Shown: positions 1 through 5,938, numbered from the stretch's first letter. The stretch: 6,923 nt of DNA from an uncultured Bryobacterales bacterium (GCA_937859895.1 CALMAV010000347.1:1-6923), one strand, 5' to 3'. Numbers and translations are program-made. Notes: generated from the sequence alone by a model not told the origin.

Positions 1-29
1 CCCTTACCGCCCGTCGAGTAAGCGTCAGT

Positions 30-1217
30 ATGATAAGCGCAATGGCTGCCGTTATCGATACTGCTGCGCCGTCTGTTCCGCTGACGATTCTGGCCGAAGA
101 GGAACGTCTCTTTCAAGGTTCGGTTCGACGGTTTGCACGGGAACGGCTGCAGCCACACGTCCATAGCATGGACGAAGAGGCTAGGTTTCGCCCGGAACTC
201 CTCCGCGAGATGTTTGAACTCGGCCTTTTCGGCATCGATGTCGAAGAGGAGTTTGGAGGGCAGGGAGGAAGCTTCTTCCAATCCGTGCTGGCGGTGGAAG
301 AGTTGGCCAAAGTGGATCCCACGGCCGCGGTCATTGCCGACGTGCAGAATACGCTGGTCAACAATGCGATTGGCCGCTGGGGTACCGAAACGCAGAAGCG
401 GCAGTACCTTCCGAAGTTATCGAACTCCATCCTGGGTGCATATGCACTGTCCGAAGCAGCGTCCGGGTCCGATGCCTTTGCCTTGGCCAGTCGTGCGGTG
501 GCAAACGGCGAAGGCTACCGCATCTCTGGCCGTAAGCTTTGGATCACCAATGCCGCCGAGGCCGAAGTCTTCCTCGTGTTTGCGACCGTAGACGCAAGTG
601 CAGGCTATAGGGGCATTACCTGCTTCTTGGTGGATCGCCAAGCACCGGGATTGGTTGTCGGCAAGAAGGAAGACAAGCTCGGCATTCGGGCCTCGTCCAC
701 CTGCGAACTCGTGCTTGATGACGTGACTGTAAACCGTGACGCGGTCTTGGGGCAGGTGGGTAAGGGCTACAAAATCGCAATTGAGACGCTTAATGAGGGG
801 CGCATCGGGATCGCAGCCCAATTAGTTGGGCTGGCCCAAGGCGCGCTAGACCTGGCGGTAGCATATGCAAAACAGCGTAAGCAGTTTGGAAAGCGCATCG
901 GTGATTTCCAAGGGGTGCAGTTCCAGCTGTCGGAGATGGCCACGCGGGTGGAAGCTGGCCGTCTGCTCGTCTATAACGCCGCGCGCTTACGGGATGCCGG
1001 GCAGCCGTTTGTCACTGAAGCGGCAATGGCTAAATATTTCTGCTCTCTTGTAGCTGAGGACATCGCCTCACAAGCGGTAGAGATCTTCGGCGGGGCAGGC
1101 TTCTCGAAAGACTACCCGATTGAGAAGCTGTACCGGGATGCCAAAATTGGCCGCATCTACGAAGGGACCAGCAACATGCAGCGGCTGACCATTGCGAAGG
1201 CGCTGCTTGGCGATTGA
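30..1217 (+). CDS. Short/branched-chain (2-methyl) acyl-CoA dehydrogenase
   Basis: This is an FAD-dependent enzyme that makes the alpha,beta double bond in an acyl-CoA and passes electrons to electron-transfer flavoprotein. At 395 residues it has the usual family length. Both family signatures are visible: ALSEAASGSD (residues 139-148) and the C-terminal EIFGGAGF...D pattern (351-370). The catalytic base is E378 in IYEGTSNMQ. From memory, the stretches DAFAL, GITCFLVDR, LGIRASSTC, LNEGRIGIAAQ and MAKY resemble human ACADSB, which acts on 2-methylbutyryl-CoA and related short branched acyl-CoAs. That points to isoleucine or branched fatty acid breakdown. The start is uncertain: the ATG at 30 and another at 42 both lack a good Shine-Dalgarno, and the frame is open to the window edge. 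The family domain begins near residue 20, so either start gives a complete enzyme. Family assignment is sure; substrate is inferred. Confidence 0.95.
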   Translation: MISAMAAVIDTAAPSVPLTILAEEERLFQGSVRRFARERLQPHVHSMDEEARFRPELLREMFELGLFGIDVEEEFGGQGGSFFQSVLAVEELAKVDPTAAVIADVQNTLVNNAIGRWGTETQKRQYLPKLSNSILGAYALSEAASGSDAFALASRAVANGEGYRISGRKLWITNAAEAEVFLVFATVDASAGYRGITCFLVDRQAPGLVVGKKEDKLGIRASSTCELVLDDVTVNRDAVLGQVGKGYKIAIETLNEGRIGIAAQLVGLAQGALDLAVAYAKQRKQFGKRIGDFQGVQFQLSEMATRVEAGRLLVYNAARLRDAGQPFVTEAAMAKYFCSLVAEDIASQAVEIFGGAGFSKDYPIEKLYRDAKIGRIYEGTSNMQRLTIAKALLGD

Positions 1218-1228
1218 GCGTGTAACCG

Positions 1229-1245
1229 GAATGCCCCGGGCATTC
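1229..1245 (+). terminator. Perfect 8-bp inverted repeat after the acyl-CoA dehydrogenase
   Basis: GAATGCCC and GGGCATTC are exact inverted copies around a single C; in RNA this would be a 7-bp stem with a CCG loop. It starts 12 bp after the stop codon of the upstream gene and lies about 33 bp before the next start. No T-run follows, so it is not a classical intrinsic terminator. It could be a weak or factor-dependent terminator, a 3'-end-stabilising hairpin, or an operator for the next gene. Confidence 0.35.
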
Positions 1246-1278
1246 GTCCCACCTATGCTGGACAATAGAAGTTAAACG

Positions 1279-2106
1279 ATGCGTTCGCATGTTCCTGCCA
1301 TAAGCATTCTGCTGTTGAGCTACGCTGCCGGTGCCGTCGCCGGTGTGGATGTTAAGACCGACCCGAAGCCGGAGGAGATTCCGGCGATCATCAAAGCCTT
1401 TACTCAAAAAGAGACTGAGTTCGCTGCGGCTCGCGAGAGTTATACCTACCGGCAGACCAGCAAAATCTCGGAAGTTGATCCGCCCGGAGGCAACTACACG
1501 ATTGTGGAGGAGGTCAGCTTCGATAACCGGAATCGCCGCACCTCGCACGTCTTGCATGCGCCAGTCTCTTCGCTGCAGAATATCCTGATGACTGCTGAAG
1601 ATGAGCAGGATATGCGGAACGTTATGCCGTTCGTGATGACCAACGCCACGGCAGATGAGTACAACGTTAAGTATCTACGCCGCGAAAAGGTGGATGAAAT
1701 CCCCTGTTACGTCTTCTCCGTACAGCCGAAGACTTTGACCCGCGATCGGAAGCGTTACTTCGACGGCGAGATTTGGGTGGATGACCAGGACTTGCAAATC
1801 GTAAAAACGTTTGGGCGAGCCACCGGCCATTTGCGTAAGGGAGAAGATCAACAGTTTCCGAAATTTGAGACATACCGCGAACAGATTGACGGGAAGTTCT
1901 GGTTTCCCACCTACACCTATGGCGATGACACATTGAACTTCAAGGACGGGCCGTCACAGCGCATCAAAGAAGTCATAAAGTACGACCAGTACAAGAAATT
2001 CGAATTCAAGACTGAGTCAACCATCAAGTACGGTGACGTGGATGGCAATGCTCCGGCGAATTCAGGAACTCCTCAAAGCGCTCCGCCGAAACCTCCTAAG
2101 CCTTAA
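1279..2106 (+). CDS. Secreted protein of unknown function, LolA-like family
   Basis: This 275-residue protein has a clear Sec signal peptide: a short N-terminus with one Arg, a hydrophobic core ISILLLSYAAG, and a signal peptidase I site after AVA (residue 21). There is no lipobox Cys and no further membrane segment, so it is probably periplasmic. The mature part is rich in charged and aromatic residues in alternating beta-strand-like patterns. Landmark motifs are YFDGEIWVDDQDLQIVKTFG, FPKFETYREQIDGKFWFPTY and IKEVIKYDQYKKFEF. From memory these motifs recur in a family of secreted acidobacterial proteins often labelled outer-membrane lipoprotein-sorting (LolA/LolB-like) proteins. The C-terminus is a Pro-rich tail (SAPPKPPKP), probably disordered. 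The start at 1279 is preceded by a weak AGAAG (1267-1271). Secretion is well supported. The fold and any lipid-carrier role are inferred, and no substrate can be named. Confidence 0.85.
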   Translation: MRSHVPAISILLLSYAAGAVAGVDVKTDPKPEEIPAIIKAFTQKETEFAAARESYTYRQTSKISEVDPPGGNYTIVEEVSFDNRNRRTSHVLHAPVSSLQNILMTAEDEQDMRNVMPFVMTNATADEYNVKYLRREKVDEIPCYVFSVQPKTLTRDRKRYFDGEIWVDDQDLQIVKTFGRATGHLRKGEDQQFPKFETYREQIDGKFWFPTYTYGDDTLNFKDGPSQRIKEVIKYDQYKKFEFKTESTIKYGDVDGNAPANSGTPQSAPPKPPKP

Positions 2107-2167
2107 ACCACGGCGCACATTTAGGTGAGCAGCTTCACAGAGAAGCACGCTGGGAGCTTTACTTGGT

Positions 2168-2185
2168 GGAGATCTCCTCGCGAGG
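2168..2185 (+). promoter_or_regulatory. Two overlapping 10-bp palindromes in the catalase leader
   Basis: GGAGATCTCC (2168-2177) and CCTCGCGAGG (2176-2185) are both perfect palindromes that share two bases, 28 bp before the catalase start. TCTCC at 2173-2177 is complementary to the GGAGA at 2199-2203 that forms the catalase Shine-Dalgarno, and also to GGAGA at 2168-2172. The site could therefore be a protein operator or part of alternative RNA pairings that hide the ribosome site. Both uses are inferred; only the symmetry is seen. Confidence 0.3.
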
Positions 2186-2195
2186 GCGTCTACAG

Positions 2196-2203
2196 GGTGG
2201 AGA
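2196..2203 (+). promoter_or_regulatory. Ribosome binding site that decides the catalase start
   Basis: GGTGGAGA ends 10 bp before the ATG at 2214, a usable if slightly long spacing. It supports that ATG over an in-frame TTG at 2163. The same octamer occurs 31 bp upstream at 2165-2172. Confidence 0.6.
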
Positions 2204-2213
2204 ACATAAATCA

Positions 2214-3080
2214 ATGTATTTTTGTGACGCAAGATTACAGTACCCGGTTCGTGTTGAAAAGCCGAATCCGCTCTACGCGAAGATGCTGCAGCAGGCCATT
2301 GGTGGAGTAGAAGGGGAAATGCGGGTTTGCCTGCAATACTTCTTTCAGGCATGGGGTTCGCGCGGACCAAAGAAGTATCGCGACATGCTCCTGCAAACCG
2401 CCACCGAAGAGATTGGGCATATCGAAATGCTCGCAACAGCGGTAGCGTTGAATCTGGAAGGCGCGCCGACCCAGTTGCAAGAGGATGCTGCTAAAGACGG
2501 AGCCGTGAATGCCGTTCTGGGCGGTATGAATCCCCGTCACTTCCTTTCTGCCGGCTTGGCAGCACTACCGGTTAACGCAAATGGCATTCCATTTGACAGT
2601 TCAAATATCTATGCCAGCGGCAATATTGCTGGAGATATGCTTTCAAATGCTTGTGCGGAAGCAACAGGACGCACACTGGCCTGCCGGTTGTATGAAATGA
2701 CTGATGATCCGGGCATGAAGGACATGCTTTCTTTTATGATCGCTCGCGATACAATGCACCAGCAGCAGTGGCTTGCCGTATTGGAGGAGCTTGGTGGTTA
2801 TAAAGAGCAGCTCCCGATTCCAAACAGCTTTCCCCAAGAGCTGGAGAAAACCGATTGGAGTTACGTCTTCCTTAATTCAAATGTGGATGGAAGCATCGAT
2901 TTGAAAGGCCGCTTCACTGAGGGTCCGTCGCTGGATGGCAGGGGTACTTTCAGCATCATGCAAAACAAGCCGCTGGGACAGGAGCCTACACTGGCCGCAG
3001 GTCCGAAAGAGGCCCACGCTCAGACTGAACAAAATCCGCATATTTCTCAGAAGCTGAAGAACAAACTTCAATCGCTCTAG
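2214..3080 (+). CDS. Manganese (non-haem) catalase
   Basis: This is a cytoplasmic di-manganese enzyme that converts hydrogen peroxide to water and oxygen without haem. With the ATG at 2214 the protein has 288 residues and opens MYFCDARLQYPVRVEKP, the normal family N-terminus. The metal ligands then fall at E35, E66, H69, E149 and H182, against E35, E66, H69, E148 and H181 in the Lactiplantibacillus plantarum enzyme. This match decides the start; an in-frame TTG at 2163 would add 17 atypical residues. Other family blocks are GGVEGEMR, QAWGSRGPKKYRD, TEEIGHIEMLATA, RLYEMTDDPGMKDML and ARDTMHQQQW. The residue before the fourth ligand is A148, where L. plantarum has an outer-sphere Arg. There is no signal peptide and all ligands are present, so it should be active. 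Homologues are named katN in enterobacteria. It appears to be transcribed alone, with a stem-loop following. Confidence 0.96.
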   Translation: MYFCDARLQYPVRVEKPNPLYAKMLQQAIGGVEGEMRVCLQYFFQAWGSRGPKKYRDMLLQTATEEIGHIEMLATAVALNLEGAPTQLQEDAAKDGAVNAVLGGMNPRHFLSAGLAALPVNANGIPFDSSNIYASGNIAGDMLSNACAEATGRTLACRLYEMTDDPGMKDMLSFMIARDTMHQQQWLAVLEELGGYKEQLPIPNSFPQELEKTDWSYVFLNSNVDGSIDLKGRFTEGPSLDGRGTFSIMQNKPLGQEPTLAAGPKEAHAQTEQNPHISQKLKNKLQSL

Positions 3081-3100
3081 TTGACGGATCGAAGCTGATG

Positions 3101-3138
3101 TCAGAGGGTGGTCGCAAGTTTTCTGCACCACCCTGTGA
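3101..3138 (+). terminator. Stem-loop after the catalase gene
   Basis: AGGGTGGT (3105-3112) pairs with ACCACCCT (3127-3134) in 8 unbroken base pairs. The stem extends outward past one G-G mismatch by TCA/TGA and inward past a bulged C by GCA/TGC, leaving the loop AGTTTTC. It begins 20 bp after the catalase stop. No T-run follows, so intrinsic termination is uncertain. It may act as a weak terminator or protect the 3' end of the mRNA. Confidence 0.45.
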
Positions 3139-3249
3139 CAAAGGTTCTGTTTAACTCTCCTGAACGCTTTTACCAAGGTGCTGTGACTTTTCAGTTAATC
3201 CAGGAGCTCTTTCTTACAGCTTGTGATTAAATTGGATAAGCCTCGCTAA

Positions 3250-4287
3250 ATGCCCGAACGGAATAGCAAGCGTGATCGGCGCCGTCGCACGATTGACCGC
3301 CGCCTTCGCGAACTGAAACTACTAGCCAAAGGTGCGGTCGACATTGATCATCCGATCATGGCGCACATCATCCCAATCCGGCGTTGCAATCTCTCTTGTA
3401 CGTATTGCAATGAATACGACACATTTTCTCCGCCGGTGCCGCTGGATACAATGCTGGCTCGGGTGGCTGAACTTGGCCGCCTGAAAACTGGAATCATTAC
3501 ATTAAGCGGCGGCGAACCCCTGCTTCATCCCGACCTCGACGACATCATTCGTGGCATTCGACGCCACGCCACTTTGGCCGGTATGATCACCAACGGCTAC
3601 TTGCTAACGGCTGACCGCATTGCTCGATTAAACGAAGCCGGGTTGGACTATCTACAAATCAGCATCGATAACATCATGCCTGATGACGTTTCGAAGAAGA
3701 GCCTGAAGGTGCTCGACAAGAAGCTGCAATTACTCTCCGAGCATGCAGACTTTCACGTCAACATAAATTCGGTGTTAGGCGGCGGCATCCATAATCCCGA
3801 AGATGCGCTAACTGTTGGCAGGCGCGCAATGGAGCTGGGCTTTACATCCACTGTCGGCATTATCCACGACGGGGATGGCCAGCTACGACCCTTGGCTGAG
3901 CGGGAACGGAAAGTATTCCTGGAAATGAAGAGCTTCGAGAAGAAACACTTCTCGCGCGTAAATGGCTTTCAGGACAAGATTGCGAATGGTGAGCCAAGCG
4001 ACTGGCGTTGCCGAGCTGGCTCCCGGTACCTATATATTTGCGAAAACGGTCTGGTGCACTACTGCTCCCAGCAGCGTGGTTTTCCGGCCAAGCCGCTGGA
4101 AGAGTACACGATAGAGGACATACGGCGCGAGTACGTGACGGAAAAAACGTGTGCGCCTTTATGCACCATCTCCTGCGTCCATCAAATCTCCTATTTCGAT
4201 TTCTTCCGAGGCAAGCAGACCCGCATTGTTGCGCCTGCGCCTGCGCCTGCTGAAGAATTGGTCAGCATCAAGGTCGCTCAAGTCTAA
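3250..4287 (+). CDS. Radical SAM enzyme with a variant SPASM/twitch C-terminal domain
   Basis: This 345-residue enzyme is predicted to cleave S-adenosylmethionine at an iron-sulfur cluster to start radical chemistry. After a basic helical N-terminus (RDRRRRTIDRRLRELK) comes the cluster motif CNLSCTYC (C46, C50, C53), then the SAM-binding GGEP (87-90), TNGYLL (114-119) and LQISID. The C-terminal part has six more cysteines. C254-x12-G267-x4-C272 fits the start of a SPASM domain (Cx9-15Gx4C). The second group is C301-x3-C305-x3-C309, not the usual Cx2Cx5Cx3C. It probably binds at least one auxiliary Fe-S cluster. The tail has an Ala-Pro repeat linker (328-333). SPASM-type enzymes often modify peptides or proteins, but no precursor peptide is seen here. 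The ATG overlaps a TAA and has only a weak GGAT upstream. The deacetylase gene begins 11 bp after its stop. The substrate is unknown. Confidence 0.92.
   Translation: MPERNSKRDRRRRTIDRRLRELKLLAKGAVDIDHPIMAHIIPIRRCNLSCTYCNEYDTFSPPVPLDTMLARVAELGRLKTGIITLSGGEPLLHPDLDDIIRGIRRHATLAGMITNGYLLTADRIARLNEAGLDYLQISIDNIMPDDVSKKSLKVLDKKLQLLSEHADFHVNINSVLGGGIHNPEDALTVGRRAMELGFTSTVGIIHDGDGQLRPLAERERKVFLEMKSFEKKHFSRVNGFQDKIANGEPSDWRCRAGSRYLYICENGLVHYCSQQRGFPAKPLEEYTIEDIRREYVTEKTCAPLCTISCVHQISYFDFFRGKQTRIVAPAPAPAEELVSIKVAQV
4231..4248 (+). repeat. Three tandem GCGCCT hexamers
   Basis: GCGCCT is repeated three times exactly, in frame, coding Ala-Pro-Ala-Pro-Ala-Pro near the C-terminus of the radical SAM protein. 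Such a repeat can change length by slippage in 6-bp steps without breaking the frame. It lies after the last cysteine, so it is likely a flexible spacer. Confidence 0.8.
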
Positions 4288-4298
4288 GATCCGCGGTT

Positions 4299-5255
4299 AT
4301 GGCTACTGCCATTGGGCTTGATTCGCGTGTTCGCCAGCACGATACCGGTCCTGGCCACCCGGAACAGATTGCCCGGTTCAATGCAGTAGTAGGGCGCCTG
4401 GAACAGAACGGTTGGCTGGCAAAGACTGCTCGGCTGGTGGAACATTCAGCCAGTAACGATGAATTGGCTTTGGCGCACACCCCTGCCTACATTGAACTTG
4501 TGGAGCGCGAGATAGCGGCGCAGCGGAGCCAATTGAGTACTGGTGACACCTCCATCAACAAATGGTCAGGCCTTGCTGCACGAGCTGCGGTAGGATGTGC
4601 GCTTTCGGCGATCGACGCCGTGTTTTCCCGGCTCGTGTCCAATGCTTTCTGCGTTGCGCGTCCGCCCGGTCACCACGCCAGCGCTGCTCGAGGCATGGGC
4701 TTTTGCCTATTTAATACCGTGGCGGTTGCTGCCCGCTATGCACAAAGCAGGTACGGCGCGGAACGAATTGCCATCATCGATTGGGACGTCCACCATGGCA
4801 ATGGTACGCAGGACATCTTCTATCAGGATGGGTCAGTGCTGTTCTTCAGTACCCACCAGTCTCCCTGGTATCCCGGCACTGGCGCCAGGCGGGAAACGGG
4901 CGAGGGCGCTGGTGCAGGGTCCACGATTAATTCTCCATTGCCTGCAGGCTCGGGCGCGAGTGAGATTAACGCTGCTTTTACCCAACTGTTCGCACCGGCG
5001 GTGGATGTTTTCAAGCCCGATCTGATACTGATCTCCGCCGGCTTTGACTCACGCGCTGGCGATCCTCTGGGCCAGTTCACGCTAACTGATGGAGACTTCT
5101 TCAACCTGACGACGCGCGTCATGGAGCTTGCTTCCCAATACTGCAGCGACCGCGTCGTCTCGGTGCTGGAAGGCGGCTATGGCTTAACCGGGCTGGCCAA
5201 CGCGTCCGAAGCACATGTGGCTGCACTCTGTGGTGAGCAGCCTGCTTTGGTATAG
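4299..5255 (+). CDS. Histone deacetylase-family zinc amidohydrolase (class II type)
   Basis: This 318-residue hydrolase of the arginase/deacetylase fold is predicted to remove an acetyl or other acyl group from an amine such as acyl-lysine. The active site is complete: the His pair in RPPGHH (H125, H126), IDWDVHHGNGT carrying zinc ligands D163 and H165, the third ligand D250 in SAGFDSRAGDPLG, and the transition-state Tyr Y294 in LEGGY. N168 lies where class I enzymes have Asp, a class II trait. L257 in DPLG is where HDAC10 has its polyamine-selecting Glu, so HDAC10-like specificity is unlikely. HDTGPGHPE near the N-terminus and YPGTG (191-195) are also typical. There is no signal peptide, so it is cytoplasmic. 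It starts 11 bp after the radical SAM gene without a clear Shine-Dalgarno, which suggests co-transcription and perhaps coupled translation. Bacterial relatives include AcuC and HDAC-like amidohydrolases. The true substrate is unknown. Confidence 0.94.
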   Translation: MATAIGLDSRVRQHDTGPGHPEQIARFNAVVGRLEQNGWLAKTARLVEHSASNDELALAHTPAYIELVEREIAAQRSQLSTGDTSINKWSGLAARAAVGCALSAIDAVFSRLVSNAFCVARPPGHHASAARGMGFCLFNTVAVAARYAQSRYGAERIAIIDWDVHHGNGTQDIFYQDGSVLFFSTHQSPWYPGTGARRETGEGAGAGSTINSPLPAGSGASEINAAFTQLFAPAVDVFKPDLILISAGFDSRAGDPLGQFTLTDGDFFNLTTRVMELASQYCSDRVVSVLEGGYGLTGLANASEAHVAALCGEQPALV

Positions 5256-5278
5256 CCAGGGATGTCTTAAGGTGCATT

Positions 5279-5309
5279 GATGGCCGAGTGTCCGTAAGCT
5301 CGGACCATC
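5279..5309 (+). terminator. Stem-loop between the deacetylase gene and the convergent broken gene
   Basis: GATGGCCGAG (5279-5288) pairs with CTCGG-A-CCATC (5299-5309): ten base pairs with one bulged A and a 10-nt loop. A competing pairing, GTCCG (5290-5294) with CGGAC (5301-5305), is also possible. It starts 24 bp after the deacetylase stop and 39 bp beyond the end of the - strand broken gene, a position where it could serve both directions. No T-run follows on the + strand. Confidence 0.45.
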
Positions 5310-5347
5310 GCTCTTCCCAACAGAAAAGCCAGGGAGAAGGTAAAGGA

Positions 5348-5729
5348 CTAGGGAAGTGTCCCTGATGATCCTTGGTGCCCGGTTTTGGCCACTGTCATCC
5401 AGACGGCCTGCACTGCCAGCACATTGCTGACGAGAGCTAATATCACCGTCACCACCATCTCGAGCTTTTGGCGGCGAGTGCCACGACCCCAAGAGACAAG
5501 CCATTGCAGGAAACCCACCTATGACGACCGCACTGATCGTCCCAGGAGCGCTCCGAAATCCAGCCAAGAGAAGGAAGGAAATCGTTTTCACGGTTTGCCG
5601 CCACTACCAACGGCGGGCGACAGAAAGGCTCACTCTTGCCGCCAGTTGAGAGAACTCCTCCAGCAGGGCGCCTACTATCGATTCTGCTTCTCCGGTCGGA
5701 GCAAGTAGGCTGAAGAGCCAAACGGCCAT
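5348..5729 (-). pseudogene. Decayed gene for a small membrane-protein-like product, unrecognised
   Basis: Reading the - strand from an ATG at 5729, which has a well-placed GAGG (5737-5740, 7-nt spacing), gives a 41-codon protein-like segment containing PTGEAESIVGALLEEFSQLA. It ends at a TAG at 5606-5604. The same frame continues with a hydrophobic stretch (KTISFLLLAGF, then GTISAVVIGG). Coding character then moves to the next frame, open from 5518, with VGFLQWLVSW, a basic RGTRRQKLE, a strong membrane segment (MVVTVILALVSNVLAVQAVW) and a stop at 5350-5348. Joined, this would be about 125 residues with two or three membrane segments. One nonsense change plus one frameshift is the simplest account. 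Alternatives are a sequencing error, two tiny separate genes, or chance. I do not recognise the family. The middle part is the least certain. Confidence 0.45.
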
Positions 5730-5775
5730 GCGAGGACCTCACGTTGAATGCGAGACTGAATCTCTTGCCGTACTG

Positions 5776-5790
5776 TGACCCCTTAGGTCA
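5776..5790. promoter_or_regulatory. Inverted repeat TGACC-N5-GGTCA upstream of mdh
   Basis: TGACC and GGTCA are exact inverted 5-bp arms with a 5-bp spacer, the size and symmetry of a dimeric repressor or activator site. It lies about 115 bp upstream of the predicted -10 box of mdh. On the - strand the right arm gives TTGACC, a 5-of-6 match to a -35 box, facing the broken gene, but no convincing -10 follows. The role is unproven. Confidence 0.25.
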
Positions 5791-5901
5791 ACAAAAATAG
5801 AGGAAAAGCTGCTTCCATTTGATTGTGGGGCGCAATCCAGTTTTTCTTCAACGCAGCTCTAGGACGTTGCCATTTTGCTAACTACCTGCCTACTCCCCGG
5901 T

Positions 5902-5910
5902 TGTTATAAT
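5902..5910 (+). promoter_or_regulatory. mdh promoter, extended -10 box
   Basis: TGTTATAAT contains a perfect TATAAT (5905-5910) preceded by the TG of an extended -10. The -35 region at 16-18 bp spacing (around 5881-5888) has no match to TTGACA, which an extended -10 can offset. Transcription would start near 5917, giving a leader of about 22 nt before mdh. Confidence 0.65.
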
Positions 5911-5929
5911 TCATTCTTGTCAACAATCC

Positions 5930-5934
5930 AGGAG
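5930..5934 (+). promoter_or_regulatory. mdh ribosome binding site
   Basis: AGGAG sits 4 nt before the ATG at 5939, in a CCAGGAGTGGG context. It is the strongest Shine-Dalgarno match in the window, at a slightly short spacing, and confirms the mdh start. Confidence 0.75.
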
Positions 5935-5938
5935 TGGG

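Larger units (their letters stand above)
5256..5938. other. 683-bp stretch without an intact gene
   Basis: This interval separates the deacetylase gene from mdh. It contains the stem-loop at 5279-5309, the decayed - strand gene at 5348-5729, and the mdh promoter region from about 5770. Open frames on the + strand here lack good starts and give Ser/Arg/Thr-rich products typical of antisense noise. I see no tRNA, insertion sequence ends or array. Confidence 0.7.

Noticed and set aside
1..21. Possible tail of an upstream gene ending at the TAA at 19-21
   Set aside because: Only six codons are in the window, too few to support a call; another frame is also open at the edge.
2163..2213. In-frame TTG start giving a catalase 17 residues longer
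   Set aside because: The extension is not catalase-like, it runs through the palindromes and the ribosome site, and the metal ligands fall at the family positions only when counting from the ATG at 2214.
3139..3249. AT-richer stretch TTGTGATTAAATT as promoter of the radical SAM gene
   Set aside because: TTAAAT at 3227-3232 is a poor -10 match and no -35 lies at the right distance; a promoter is likely somewhere here but cannot be placed.
4597..5025. Long open frame overlapping the deacetylase gene in another frame
   Set aside because: It is a shadow of the deacetylase coding sequence, with no motif or start signal of its own.
5385..5708. 107-residue open frame on the + strand in the gap before mdh
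   Set aside because: It begins with TTG without a ribosome site, the product is Ser/Arg/Thr-rich with no recognisable motif, and it lies opposite the better-supported broken - strand gene.
5821..5847. GATTG/CAATC hairpin followed by a T-run, resembling an intrinsic terminator
   Set aside because: The stem has only 5 base pairs with a 7-nt loop, and no + strand gene ends nearby that would need it.
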